In this document: piece by piece, positions 26,579 through 39,800 of the stretch
Position numbering within the stretch: the stretch's first letter is position 1
How the letters are laid out: every line of letters starts with the position of its first letter
Assembly (NCBI RefSeq): GCF_019399895.1
Contig: NC_091869.1
Coordinates: forward strand, 5,270,001 to 5,334,000
Length of the DNA: 64,000 nt
Direction: 5' to 3'
Origin: Cardiocondyla obscurior
Taxonomy: Eukaryota; Arthropoda; Insecta; Hymenoptera; Formicidae
Made by a program: the position numbers and the translations under genes
Notes under the pieces: model-generated
The model's database searches: none
Told to the model about the DNA's origin: nothing
What the model saw: the letters and a program-made list of their open reading frames with translations, nothing else

Positions 26579-26630
26579 AATTTTATACAGACACACGCTC
26601 GCGCGCGCGTATGTGTGCTTGTATAAAATT
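26579..26630. repeat. Palindrome with alternating CG core
   Basis: AATTTTATACA at the left end matches TGTATAAAATT at the right end. CACAC/GTGTG pairs lie inside, around a CGCGCGCGCG core. The arms are imperfect over about 25 bp. Confidence 0.7.
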
Positions 26631-27009
26631 AAAAACAATTTCTATCTCTAGATCATAAAACAAACATGATTTTAAAACAAGATATAGCCGTATTCTAATA
26701 ACACTTATAATATAATCTTGATCACTATGTGAATATTACAAGAATTGGAAGAATATATTATTAACATGAATTATGAATTTGCAGTACAATTTGTATCAGA
26801 CTATTTTTCTTAATGCTTTGATGTCTAAAACATACGTATTGTTCATATTATAATAAATCATAAAGTTAAACGTAGTCAAATAATAAAATATTCACAGCTT
26901 GTAGCAACTACTACATTGGTAACTTGCAAACAAATATTGTTAAAAATTATAACTACTTTTTATATAATCATTTACATTAAATCGTGTATAAAAATTAAAC
27001 CAAAATAAC

Positions 27010-27035
27010 AAAAAAAAAAAAAAAAAAAAAAAAAA
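27010..27035. repeat. A26 homopolymer
   Basis: This long A run lies about 130 bases beyond the Cables stop codon (T run in the sense of the gene). Confidence 0.9.
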
Positions 27036-27166
27036 TGTCATAAATGTAAGGATTTGAAAATTATACAATATTCAGACATATAGTCGTTAGGGATATGCTT
27101 TACCGTTTCGAGATTTCCTCATAAAGCGGTTTTAAAATTGCGTGAAAAGATTGATATGAAAGAATG

Positions 27167-29242
27167 TCAGGACTCGTAAATCAATCGCTGATAATGGGGA
27201 AATATTTCCCATGTTGGCAAATGCAAACCAAATTCTAAAGCTACCAATACAGCAAACTCTGATGTAATTAAGTCCTTGCGATTTAATCGGAATACACCCT
27301 CAATTCTCTGTAAACAATAAAAATTATTATTATTATATAGAAATTTTTACCATTAATAGTGCACAATAAAGATACCTCGATAAGGGATTTAAGTATATCG
27401 CCTTTAACATCGTTCAATTTTGCTGCGAGAAGTAAGCAAGCACCAGCACATAACTTCCGTGTCTGTTTCGTTACAATATTTCGAAGAATAAGTTTCTCAA
27501 AATATACGTAGGCCATTGCAACAGTAAGTAAGTCAATACCATATTCTAATTTAGCTATTTTTCTCATTTCTCGTTTTAAGCTAAAAAAAAAAAAAACAAA
27601 ATTAATAATTTAATTACAAACATAAACTAGATATATATAAATTAAATAGAGATCTATACCTGCGAAGCTTACTGAGAGTAAGTTGAATATGTGGAAATTT
27701 TTCTTTAAATTTGTCATTTAATTCTTTTTTTAAATCGGAGGGTCTTACATAATCAATTACAGATGCCTATATACGTAAAATATTAAGTTGTATTAATCAA
27801 AACTTTTAAAATTATTAAATAAAACAGAATTAAGTACATACCATATATGACGTAAATGTTAGTAACGTTCTATGTTTTCCAGCGATAAGTTCTGGATCAT
27901 CGAGCAAATTTGGATTATATTGGGCAGACTGTTCATCCCAGTCGTAAACTTTAATAACATAACAAAATAATTACAATATTATAGATATGTATAAAATTAA
28001 AAAGAAATTGTACCTACCTTTAGTATCAGCACTGAAAGACAATGGTGGAGACTCGGAAGTTATGTAATGTGCTCGATTTGTAGCTGTATCATAAGACAGG
28101 CACCTAAAATTAAAAAAAAAACCATTATAATAAATGTGTTATATAAAATAATTATACTTTTTAACATGCAATACTTTATAATAGGCAATGTGCTCTAGAA
28201 AACTTTTATTTCTTTTATTAATAATTATTAAAACGTAAAGATAAAAATGAAATACTGTTTATATATATATGAGATATACAATGAATACACATATAAACAC
28301 ATGCTACACTTATACCATTTTAAAATGCTTAAGTAACAAGTATTTTTTCTTCATATATATAAAAGAAAAGTGTGAAATTATTCTGCAATGTGTGCATATT
28401 TATTAGACATTTTAGTGAACAACGTAAAAAATGTATGTAGTTTTTTACGTTATAGAGAAACATATATGTATATGATACATATGTAATAAGCATGATTAAA
28501 ATGCGAACGAAAATAAATACTTTAATATAATTTACTAATAACTTTCAGAACATATAAATTTTTACATTCTGTTAAATACAACTATAATATTGTCGATTAG
28601 TACGATATTTGTTATACTTCTTATTCACAAAATACAATCATCAAATCAACACGCAGGTAATATAAAATGATTATGAATGATCAAATGATTAATTTTTACA
28701 ACACATCTTTTGCAGATTAAAAAAAAATTTTAATAAATATACTTGTTGTAAACTCTCTTATAGCTATACACTTTATATTTAATAAATCTAGCATTTCTAT
28801 ATTTCATTACATCTATACTGTACAATAATTTTTACCATTTTTTGTGATCCACATTCCAAGTAATTGTTTTTGTCCTGCAAAAAGATGGTTGATGTTTTGT
28901 TATAAGAACAAATACATGATATATGAGTCCATGCATATATTACCTATGATATTTAAAGAGATTAGAAAGATGTCTAAGCTAATACTGCAACTATAAGTTA
29001 CACAACTACAAATTATGAATGATTATTAAACCGAAGAATTTTTTAAACAAATTTTTAGTATCTGTTTCTCTACTCATAAATATTTTAAATTAAAGAAAAT
29101 TAATTATGTTTGTATAATGGCAGTAACAGCTAGACATCTCATATACTGAGGATAGTTAAAGGGTCAATTTATGTCTGATGATTTTTCTTCACTCCAAACT
29201 TTAATTAAAAACTAGAGTACAGAATATACGTGTGAAAAACAA

Positions 29243-29299
<57 letters not shown>

Positions 29300-32142
29300 T
29301 TTATGTGTGTATGTGTGTGTGCAAGTGCATGTGTATACATAGTACACTCAATTATGTGAACTGCCAATTAAATATAATTGTTACTATACCTTTGCACCAC
29401 ATGATGTTTATTAAGTATAAAATGCGGTAATTCCATAGGTTCATTCTCATTTAAATTCAATTTCTTATCCTTTTGAAATTGCCGAGATGGTACAAGCAGT
29501 TGACCGTAAGATATTTCCTACGAAATTATTCTGATAATTAACAATTTAATTATATCATTTTAGATTACTTTTTTAATATTTTAGAATCAGAATCAAAGTA
29601 AAAAAAAAATAATATATCTTTCATACTTGGCCATCCTTAGCGTGTTCTATACCCAATAATCCAAATGGATCAATACTGTCATTAATTGCTGATAACGGTC
29701 TTTGAGATGACACATTTTTCCTTCGACATGTATCTTTACGTAACTCCGACCTGTAAGTCATGATAAAATCGTATTAAATTATATTTAATTAGACACAGAG
29801 CATTATAAAAAAAAATATTAAGCAAGATAGAAATTTTTAATTAATTTTTTTTTTAATAAAAATGTTGCAAAGTTTGATTTTGAACATATTTACCGCAGAA
29901 AATTTTAGATAAAGTTAAAACAACTTTGTAGAATGTTTTTTTCTTGACTAAACTTAAAATTTAACGAATTAAATATTTACAAAAAAGACAAACAATAACA
30001 GAAGGTATAAAAAGGAAGCATAGGCAATAATTTACATACAATGTTCATCGATATTGATGTAAGCCTTACCAACTGGATCGTTGTCCTTTATTATACGGTA
30101 TAGCAGAAAATATTACAAATGGCACATGTTGGTTTGATACCAAAACCATTCTATCATCTCCAAATTTACAGCCGTTTACAGGTCGTTGCATCAAACGCAA
30201 TTCCTTTGTAATCTCTGGTATTATGCCACTATTTGTAGAAACTGGTTGCACATTGTTCACTGCCTTCATCTTTGGTTTTGACGATTGTGCTTTTGAATGT
30301 ATGGAGCCAATGCTTTCGTTGCTACTATTGTATTGATGTTTTATATCTTCCGAAAGCGTAGATGTTTGATGACTTATGCGTTTCTTGTATTGTAGAGAGC
30401 CCACGCGTCTTTCGGGTAAGGAATAGTCGCTTCCGGTAGTTCCCGTTCTAAAGATATAATTTTCCATTAAATAAAGTATTTCAACGCAATTGTATATGTA
30501 TGAAATACTATGCTTTTATGCAAAAAAAAAAAAAAGATGCAATTAAGTATGTGACTGTCCTTTTTATTTCTGATCAAATTTAAATTGGTTTGTTCTCAGA
30601 ATTTAATTTGCTTCTCACTCGAATATTTTTTAAAACAAATTTGTAAAATTATATTCTACGAAGCAAACCCCAATTCGAAACTAAAATGAGAGATGCGGGG
30701 GCACATCTTGTTTGTCTTCCAAATGTTAATTAGGAAATGTTATATTTTAATTTCTCATTGTGCAAAATTTATTTGTTCATTTATACATTTGTTTTGAATC
30801 AGAGAACCATCGTAGAATCCGCTATAAAAAAAAAAAAACCGTAATTGAATGAACAAGAAATATAATTTTACACAGTACGAATTATACACCAGATATGCAC
30901 GCGATGTATGGATGGAATGCAATCAAGTTTCACGATGTTTTTGTTTGTGATACTGTAGACGCTTTTGATAATGTTATCTGAATCCATTAAGTGTCATGCA
31001 ATCCTGTATCTGTACCAAGACAGCCTTTGAGAGTACAGTGCAGAGATTTTCATGCACGCTCGGTTACTTATATTTTCGCTTATCAAAAGAATGTTTAAAA
31101 TGTTTTGTGCATGCAATTAAAAATGCTCGGAACGTTTTGGAAACTGATCCGTTGCCGTCTGTTATTTACTGCCGCTTGATAAACATACACTATATTAATT
31201 TCGTTATTAAAATGTGCGCTCTCGATTAGACATAATCTTAATTAAAAATTTTCACAATGCGATACGAGATTCTAAAATGCTGTACATACAGTTGTTTACA
31301 TTTCAATTTTACGTTTAATTGGTCTTATTGTCATAGAATATCGCGACCTATTTCTGAAACAAAGAAAAGCTTAAAAGATAAGATAAAAAAATGTATTATT
31401 TATGTACTCGCGATAAGCAACGTTTTCACGGGAGAAATAGTTGTGTAGAGAATTAATTTTTACATCCTTTATCGAGATAGGTGCTAATTTATATAGATAA
31501 CGAAGCGCTTAATGCAATTTACGTGTTTAATTGTGCGTTCTAAATTGGAGCGAGCCCACGTTATGTCACGCTGACAGACCCGAGCTGCTGTAACATTTGG
31601 GACATTGCGATGACAGGTTTTTTTTTTTTCCCCTCCCCAAGATAAATAACACCTGGGTATCCAGGTGTCGGCAGGAGTGTTTACCGTTCTCTAAACGAGC
31701 TGTGCATGCTGCATGGGAACTGCAAGTGATTTCTCTCCTGTTCCAGGAACATGGTGACCGCTGCTTTGGCAGGGGTGAGCAGCCCATCCGAATCAGAGCT
31801 GAAGGAATTGTGATCGGCGCCCTTGTGCGCCGGCTGGGGCGAGTTGTTCTGCTCTATCGTCTCGCTCGGCGGCAAGTCGCGGGTCTCCTCCGGCGGACAG
31901 CAGCTGTCCAGCACCTCCTCCGCGGAGGAGGCTTCGAGGTCGGCGCCCCGGCATTCGGCCTCCAGCACCGCCTGCTGTTCCGACTGCTCACCGTCGCTGA
32001 GCCCGCGCGTATTACCCGCACCACCGCGTGACAGGGCGGCGAGCCTGGTGTCCCGGTGGCTGCCGTCGAGGGAGATGTTCGACAGGAACGTCAGGGCGGC
32101 CAGTCTTCTGCGTGAGTGATTTTTCTTTAGGGCCGCTGCCAT
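27167..32142 (-). CDS. Cables: CDK5 and ABL1 enzyme substrate (Cables), cyclin-like protein
   Basis: Ten coding exons, minus strand in order: 31685-32142, 30070-30447, 29627-29750, 29390-29517, 28836-28874, 28018-28103, 27842-27948, 27660-27766, 27376-27580, 27167-27307. All phases close, giving 590 residues. Family signatures appear in order: RRRLAALTFLSNISLDG near the N-terminus, VPFVIFSAIPY, ISYGQLLVPSRQF, LSYDTATNRAHYITSE, LKREMRKIAKLE and a C-terminal cyclin-like fold (MAYVYFEKLILRNIV, RKLCAGACLLLAAKLNDVK, about residues 475-580). Cables proteins link cyclin-dependent kinases, in vertebrates CDK2 and CDK5, to upstream tyrosine kinases such as Abl and affect cell growth and neurite development. 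The start is the first Met of exon 1, followed by AAALKKNHSRRRL. Exon 1 is GC-rich and separated by a 1.2-kb intron. The gene is head-to-head with MORG1. Confidence 0.92.
29249..29297. repeat. (TA)n microsatellite followed by TG-rich tract
   Basis: About 24 TA units lie in the Cables intron between exons 4 and 5, followed by a TGTG-rich stretch to about 29335. Confidence 0.9.
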
Positions 32143-33381
32143 TCCACGGACGGACCGTGTCGGGATACCGGTGTCAAGTGCGAGCTACGACGACGACGGC
32201 GGCGCGCGCCCGGTGACGGCGGCGGTGACGACGGCGACGGCGTCGGCGACGTCGGCGGCGACGACGGCGACGGCGACGGCGGCCTCAACTTTTTCGCACA
32301 ACGACAACTAAGATCACAACGCATTGTCACTGCTGATACACTTAGTTCTAAGCCCGTCAGTCACGATCACGGACGTGCGCCACGCATACGAGGGTGAACC
32401 GGTGTCGCTGATCATCATGCCTGTTTCCTTGAACCGAGCCCTTCGCGAACGCGCGTCTTACCTTCCACACACCACCGTATGACTTTACCAACTACGCAAC
32501 AGCGGGACTCCCGTCCTCTCCCGTCCGCGTCGCTGATCCCGGAACGTGGGATTGCGCAGTGGCGCTTAGGCACAACACTCCGCCGAATTTTCTGGTACCG
32601 TTAGGCCCGGTGACAACTTGGCTAGAACACTTTTTTTCCCCCTCGATTCCGACGGCAATACGAAAAATTATAACGCGGCCGAGCAGCGGAAATCAATACT
32701 GACGCCTCTGGAAAATGTCAGGGAGTAATTTTCTTTTTTTTATTCAACCGGAAAATAACGAAAGCTGTACAATAATTTTCTCGGCACGTAGCACAGCGTC
32801 TTCAAGAAAAGATTATTGAACAGTTGACATTTTGCTTTCTAAAACCCTTTTGCGATTACGTTTCTTTTCCCAGGAATAATTTTCAAGTGATTGAGACTTT
32901 AATAATTGAAAATATAAAATCAGACTTAAAGGGTTAACGTTAATTTTCAATGTTTTAATTAAAATCCAACAGCTGTGCCGCGTATATCAATCGACGCGAA
33001 ATGTGAATTGAAGAGCTACGTCGAAAGTTTTATTTAACCAATTTTATTCGTTATTAAATCGATATATGTTTTTAACAGAGTAAAGAGGATTAACCACGTA
33101 TCGTAATTCTCTTTTAAATAAAAACGTGCAACTTTTCTAAGCGCCTCCATTACGAAGCTGCTAATTACGAGGCTGTGAAGCTAGTCACATGGTCGTCCGC
33201 ATGTGTCCAGCGCATGCTCGAGGAATCGACAGAAAGGGTAAGTGCACGGGCCAGAAAAAAGATTTGCGACGAACGTTTTCCAAGCGTTTTCGGCCGGCCG
33301 AGATGCCAGAGTCTCTGAGGTATCAGATTACATCTATTGGCAACGGCACTACGCGTGTAATTTGATTTTCAAAAGGGAACG
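32143..33381. promoter_or_regulatory. Shared Cables/MORG1 head-to-head intergenic promoter region
   Basis: The start codons of Cables (minus) and MORG1 (plus) are 1.24 kb apart. The segment begins CpG-rich, with a GAC/GGC repeat at about 32193-32282 in the Cables 5' UTR, and becomes AT-rich in the middle. A 20-codon upstream open frame at 33302-33364 (MPESLRYQ...) precedes MORG1 in another frame. Core promoter elements were not identified with confidence. Confidence 0.45.
32193..32282. repeat. GAC/GGC-rich trinucleotide/hexanucleotide repeat
   Basis: The plus strand is a run of GGC, GAC and GTC units such as GGCGACGACGGCGACGGCG, just upstream of the Cables start codon. It opens a spurious Ser-Pro-rich frame on the minus strand. 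Confidence 0.85.
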
Positions 33382-34741
33382 ATGAATATCGAGTACAAAC
33401 TCGAGAAGGAAATCGACTGCAAGCAAGGAGCCGTTAGATCCGTGCGCTTCAGTGGTAAAAAAAAAGTTTATTTGTTTTGATTTATTTTCTTCATTAGATG
33501 CAGGTAAACTAATGATTTTGTATTTCAGTGGACGGCTCGTATTGCGTAACGTGCGGATCGGATCGAAAGCTGAAGCTATGGAACCCGTACAAGCCCGTGA
33601 CGTTGAAGACGTACGGTGGACACGGTGACGAGGTTATGGACGCCAGTGCGTCCTGTGATAGCAGCCAGATAGTGTCCTGTGGGCTAGATAAATCGGTAAT
33701 TGTCTGGGACGTGGCAACCGGTACACCTGTACGTCGTTTCAGAGGACACGCCGGTCCTGTTACGACAGTTAGGTAAGGCATCAAGTTCATCGTTGTTTTA
33801 ATTTTTTATTTTTTTTTTAATTGTGTTACTTATTGTAGATTTTTTAATAATTAGCTGGCGAAATTAGTTAGTGGTTATTAGTGAATTGATGTTGAATTCT
33901 GTCTTAATCAAAAATAATTAAACTCGATGAATTTTAGACTTGATATAAAGAAATATTTAATTTAATAATTTAATAATAAATATTTAATATAAATTATACA
34001 TATTTCTGAAATGTGATTTTTTTAGATCTTAATGGCTTTTGTTGCAATTGCAGATTTAACGAAGAATCGTCGATGATAGTTTCTGGATCGCGTGATAATT
34101 GCGTCATGTGTTGGGATGTACGTTCCAAAGCGCACGAAGCGGTACAGTGTTTAAACGATGCTAAGGATTCCATTTCAAGCGTGAGAGTTTCAGATCACGA
34201 AATTTTGTCTGGTTCTTTTGATGGACAAGTACGCATATATGATATACGAGTGGGTGAACTATATGAAGATTATATGGGAGGTAAAAAATAATAAATATAT
34301 AACAAATTTCAGATTTTATTTGTTAGAAAATAATACAGTATTGTATAACATGGTTTAAATTTTTTAGATGCCATTACGTGCGCAAGTTTTACTAGAGACG
34401 GGCAATGTCTAGTCATCAGTTGTGCAGACAACGTCGTTAGACTGATCGACAAAGATTCGGGAGAGCTGCTTGGCGAATTTACAGGACACACGGGAAAGGA
34501 TCTGTGCCTGGAATCGAGCGTAGACTGTCAAGACACGAGAATTCTCTCTGGCTCGGCGGACGGGAAATTGTGGATTTGGGATTTGGTATCTCAAAAAGTA
34601 GTCGCGAAACTTTCAGGGTTCAAGCCAACTAAGCATCCCACCGTTTCCATAAGTGTTCATCCGCAGAAGAACTGCTTCTTGGTTTCTAACGGATCTAATA
34701 TATTGATGTGGAGCACGCAGTCTCACACAGAAAACGAGTGA
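33382..34741 (+). CDS. WDR83: MORG1/WDR83 WD-repeat protein
   Basis: Four exons: 33382-33454, 33529-33772, 34054-34280, 34368-34741, with phases closing to 305 residues. The protein is a seven-blade WD40 propeller: repeats include GSYCVTCGSDRKLKLWNP, SQIVSCGLDKSVIVWDV, SMIVSGSRDNCVMCWDV, ILSGSFDGQVRIYDI, CLVISCADNVVRLIDK and RILSGSADGKLWIWDL. Sequence order and linkers (QGAVRSVRF, FRGHAGPVTTVRFNEE, DKDSGELLGEFTGH) match mammalian WDR83, a MAPK-organiser scaffold also found with the spliceosome and with prolyl hydroxylase PHD3. The chosen ATG gives an N-terminus of MNIEYKLEKEIDCKQGAVR, a little shorter than the mammalian one. The length is normal for the family. Confidence 0.94.
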
Positions 34742-36745
34742 TAGCGAAATTTTATCCATTACTCTGTTGTGTACAAAAGTAAGTCTGTGATTTTTCGAAT
34801 ATTTTAAATAATTTCTACGATTTTTTTTACGATTAAAATGCTGAATTATTATGGCTGTGTATATCGCTGACAATAATACAGCTCTTTCTCAAGATTGAAC
34901 TATTTAATAATGAATAATCGCTCGTCCATTTTACAATTTTCGTAAAAATTTCCTTATTCCAGTAATTTGTATAATTTTATCCTAATGTTTTTAATTAACT
35001 ATTTTTTTTGTATTTCTTATTATTTTATTAATCTTTTAATATCGAAATAATTACCAAACGGTATCATGTTGACGATTTTATTTCTTATTGGCAGACATAT
35101 ATGTTATTCCACGACCAAAATTCCCAAACACCTAAAGTATCATCGTCAGTCAAATGTATATTCCAAGATGCTGACATTCATGTAAGGTAAACAACCAGAA
35201 TACAAGATTTATTCGCTGTTAAATACGAAAGAAAAAAAAAAGGGAAAAAATTCCATTTAAGAACGCGTGATTCACACACACAATTACAAGACGCGAGCAT
35301 CGTGTACGTGTCGCTGAAGTGTTTGAATGCAAAAATTTCACACCGTCATTTCTCGTCTACGGAAAAAGAGTGGGTGGGCTTTTTCCGGCAAAATTGCGAC
35401 ACCGTACGATTCCGTACGCAGGTGACGCTCATTTCGGTGCTGCTTTCGAGCCGCCTTGCATTTTGACGCCGGCGCGTAACGACGGGGCGCGGAGGCGGGC
35501 GGATTTGTGAGTGCGAGCGCGCGCGAGCATCGAAACGAGAGGAGTAAAACCTGCGCGCGCAGGTGGCGCGATATCGGTGCGTCAGAGTTTGCTGGCCGGT
35601 GTCTAGTCTCGCCCGGGAGAGCGCGCGTGAGAGAAAGAAAGACGGAAAACGGCGTTACTCGCTGGGCGATCGAGCGTGGCAAACAGAAGCGACAGAGAGC
35701 GAGAGAAACCGGCTGAATCGCAGTGGCGGATTAAAGGACACGGAATTTGAACTGATATCCAGGTTTCCCGTCGCTGGTAAACACATATAATTACGGAAGT
35801 GAGAGAGAAAGTGCGAGGGAGCGAGAAAGAGGTCCGTCGAGCATTATTTCATTTAATTACAGGCGATAATAAAGGTTACGATACGCACGCGAGATTCTCA
35901 CGTCTGTTATTGAGTCTTTCTCGATATGTTCGAAATTTTATTAAACGCGAAACGATCGGTTTGGATCTTCTAAGATCGTCGGGACGCGAAAGTCGACGTG
36001 ACTCCGGAGAGAATGCGGAATCGTAACGATGATTCGCCGTAATGATTTGCGATAGCGATCGTACGGCCGCCCGTGAGTGACCAAAAACGCTACGATGCCA
36101 GTCTCTTTCTCGCGCGTCGCGCTAAAATCGTTTCGACGTTGTACGCTCCGAGAACTTTCGTGAATCGCTGCTTACGGCTGAACATTTTGCAGATGCGAGA
36201 GACCGAACGTTCCCGTTGGAGATTCGCCCCGAGGCCCGAAATCGGAGGGCGCTGACGCCGCGAACGCGGCAATCCGCCACTGCCGGGTCGACGCAGCGGA
36301 CCAGGAAAAGCGAGGGAGAAGGACGGAGATACACCTCGCGGAACGCTCACAGAGGTGGCCGCACAACGGGGCGGGCCGGTCGCTCTCGCCACTTCGCGGA
36401 GTGTAATTTTTTTTCCTCGCCGCAAATCTAAAAGCGATTCACCGAGAAGTACGAGCGTGAAACGGTAAAGGTTTCGCGGATGAAGAAGGACGGAAAGTTA
36501 ACGAGGTCTTACGAATCCAGTCGACGGATGCCGGCGGCTGGACCGCGTGGTCTTGCGAGGAGGCCCCGCCAGTGATCGCCGCTACGACAGCAGTGCGCAC
36601 TGTTATTGTTGTTGTTGTTGATCGATATTCGTGGCGAGAAGGAGCGAGAAGGAGAGAGACAGAGGGTGAGACCCTACGAGGGCGGCGAGTCGGAGGCGGG
36701 GAGAAGAAACTGTCGCGGCAGGAAGCGCCGCGAGAGGTTGGCAAC
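34742..36745 (+). promoter_or_regulatory. MORG1 3' UTR, then CpG-rich upstream region of the lipophorin receptor
   Basis: AT-rich MORG1 3' sequence extends to perhaps 35200. From about 35390 the DNA turns GC- and CpG-rich and stays so into the receptor's first exon, which suggests its promoter and a long 5' UTR. Several open frames here on both strands are by-products of low stop-codon density. No TATA box was chosen. Confidence 0.4.
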
Positions 36746-36803
36746 GGTGGTGGTGCTCGCTGCCGCTGCTGGGGTGGTGGTGGTGCTGGTGGTGGTGGTG
36801 GTT
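36746..36803 (+). repeat. GGT-rich tract in the lipophorin receptor 5' UTR
   Basis: The sense strand carries repeated GGTGGT units (for example GGGGTGGTGGTGGTGCTGG), starting about 120 bases and ending about 65 bases before the start codon at 36868. Many GG runs could allow a two-tier G-quadruplex in the mRNA; this is inference. Confidence 0.6.
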
Positions 36804-36867
36804 CGCCGTGACACAGTGACGGAACGGAGGCACGAAGGACACGGCCGTGAGAAGAAAGAGGGTTGTT

Positions 36868-39800
36868 ATGGGGCGAGAATCCCGTGGCGTGCTGCTGCTC
36901 ATCGCGCTGGCCGTGCTGGCAGCCGTGGACGCCTTCTCGACCGAAAGTAAGTACGATTCCGCATTTCTTTCAGTCGCGCGCACACGAAGCACATTTTCGT
37001 GCGCGGAGCGACGGCAAGCGAAAGAGGAGCAGCGCGAGGGGGAGGAGAGAGAGAGAGAGAGAGAGCTGGTCCCGAAGTGCCTGGCTCCGTATACACCCAG
37101 CTGCATCGTGGTCCTCGGAAAACTCGCGGGTTGCCCCGCGTACGTTTCCGGCAGCCGTCTGTAACAATCGTTCCGACATGTTAACGAATTTTTCACTTAT
37201 GACTTTGCGTCCACTGCTCTTCCTCTCCCTCCCGCCTCCGCCTCTCCGAAAGGCGCGTCGATGAGGGACCCGCGGATTTTAACGTTCCGCTCTTTCCCTC
37301 TTGAGGGCGGATAGTTTATCCCGTGTTACTGACCGCCGCTGAATATCGGGAGGAGACAATCGATTTATTTACGATCGCGTCCATACGACAATACACGCCG
37401 TTATTGACTGTCAACGTCATCGCTTGGCGTCGTGCGGCGTTAGCGTACGACATGCGTCGGAGATTAACGGCCTTGTGACATCGCGTACGGTTTCGAAAGA
37501 GAAGACGGGTCCTCTCCAAAAACACGCCGGCGAGGACGCGAGGTGGGACTTCATGGCGGCCGTCTCTCTCATCTCGAGTTCGTCTCCGAAATTTCTTGGT
37601 TTTTGTGAGCGCGTCGAAGATCCGAACGGCGGTCTCGTTAAATTAAGCAAGATTTTTGTTTTTTTTTCAATTCGCGTCAAATATTGTACTTAAATTCTCG
37701 CGAACTAGGAACGTTAGGGACAGGCCACGTTAAATTTGGACCTCAGATTGATTAACGTCGAATTAACGTCGTTTGAAGTTCGATCGAGAACGTTTCGGAG
37801 TAGCTGGGTCGCGTATAATCGTGCGAGCGAGGCGTGTCGAGATCTTCACGTGTTCTCGTTCGTATCACGACCGATTGCTCGCAGCATCTCTCCGGACCGC
37901 AGAGACGAGCCCCCGAAAAAGCCGCAGCTAAGACGTTCGATTCAGCTGACGCGAAGTCGCATATTACATAAGCCCGATAGGGGCACGTCACTCTGTTTTG
38001 CCAATGATCGCGCACATTCGCTCCTCTTTCCATTGAGCTGTACACGTTTCCGTTTCACTGAAGCAAGATATGTACACAGAACTAACTCGTGGACATGTGT
38101 ATATCACTCGTTGAGAGAAAATTGAGGGAAGCTCGGCCGCTTTTAGTTTTATTTCCGCATTAAAGATAATAATTGCGTAATATAATGAACCCTTGATAAT
38201 AAATGATAATTATGATAATTAATAAGTAGCTAGTAGACGCTTAACTAATGTATTTCTTTAAAAGTTAAAAAACGTTCTAGGTTTTATTTCTTACATTTTT
38301 ATATCCTTATTTTTGTATGTCGAGAACTTAAAATTTTCTAATCAATGCCAATTGTTCGGAATTTTGATATTTTTGACGGAATAAAAGTAGTGCACTTGTT
38401 AAGCACACGTGACATATATCTATTATAGAAATTACACAAGTAAAAGTTAAATTAAAATTTAGAATCTAATTTTTTTTTTTATAAGGAAAAAGAAGAGAAT
38501 TCTTTCTTTAACATATTCACATACGCTTTAATTCTCTTTTACATCGCAAATACTTGAATAATTCAAATAAAGAGGTCACTATTTTTCTCGAATAAAAATA
38601 AAAATGTTCTAATTAAATACTTAATTTATGAATAATATTCTTAATTCTTTTAACGGGATTACTATCCAGGTCTTCATCGTACCGATTTACGGACAGAAAT
38701 AAGAAAAAAAAATTAATAAAAAAAAAGAAATTAATTAGACCCTGTATCGCGAGAAATAAAAGTCGCTGCCGAGTTCGATAAAGTAAATTTGTCTCTCGAC
38801 TTCTTCTGATTAAGGCTGTCAATTCGCCGCTTAATCTTTATTGGTGTTCCGAACGTGGAGATAGGGCATTGTTTCGAGGAAGAAAATTCGTATCGAACGT
38901 AAGCGTGTGCCGTTTCCCTCGTTTACGTTATCCCGCGGAATTCCTCGACGGATTTCACTAATGTCGATATGTTTTCGGCGCGTGTCGCGAATGCGGCTAG
39001 TTACAGATATGCAAGGCGCAATTAACGTAATGATTCTTCCGGCAGATATCCAGGCGCCACGCGAACCATCGGCATAAAGGCTTCAACCGAGGGGTTTGAT
39101 CGCGAACGTTTATTTGATCGAGCCTGACCGCGCGCAAACACGCTCTCGCAAACGTGTACACGGATCCAGCCGCGCGTTCACGTGCATCCCAATTTCCATT
39201 GGCCTATTAACATCACCCGATAATTCCACCGAGGAATTCGTGAGGTAGCGCGAAACGCGCGCGGCACCGGAAACAGACGGGCGCCAAGTCCCACGTGATA
39301 AATCCGCGTCGGCGATTCCCGCACGGGAATTGTCAAGGTGTCTCGCAGATCGATGCGGTGCTTTACGGATGTGAGTTCGCAAAAACCGCGATACCAAATC
39401 GCCCTGCTTGTTTGGCACGGGTCACCACGTTGCGGCACCTCGTTCGCGTCGCATTTCGGTACAGCGGTAGTCTTACGTGAATGAAACCGATATTCTTTAC
39501 CGAAACACGCATCGTGCGACGATTAAGTAAATATTTCTTCAATGAGATGACGTAACGACGATTCGCTAGCACTAGAACGTGCGCGAGCGTCGTAACGCAT
39601 TGTTGCGTAACAGTCTTGGGTATTTAAAGATGTAAATGCAAATTGAACGGTATTTTATTACTTTATTTAGACGAAAAGTTATACGGTAATATGCTTTTTA
39701 TTCAGCGCTTAAAAAAAGCTAATCGCTGTAATAATTTTTGATTTATTTTAAAACCTGTCTCTGTAATTTGATTCTAAAATTCGCGAGCGAAACTTTTGCG

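Larger units (their letters stand above)
23495..27166. other. AT-rich intergenic DNA, no coding exon seen
   Basis: Both strands are crowded with stops. The region holds a 52-bp palindrome at 26579-26630 and the A26 run at 27010-27035. The part nearest 27166 should include the Cables 3' UTR. No gene was recognised. Confidence 0.5.

Noticed and set aside
31597..32216. Plus-strand frames of 144, 98 and 62 codons
   Set aside because: They are shadows of Cables exon 1 and its GC-rich leader.
35319..37264. Many overlapping frames on both strands around the lipophorin receptor start
   Set aside because: CpG-rich DNA has few stop codons. None resembles a family or has splice signals, except the real signal-peptide exon at 36868.
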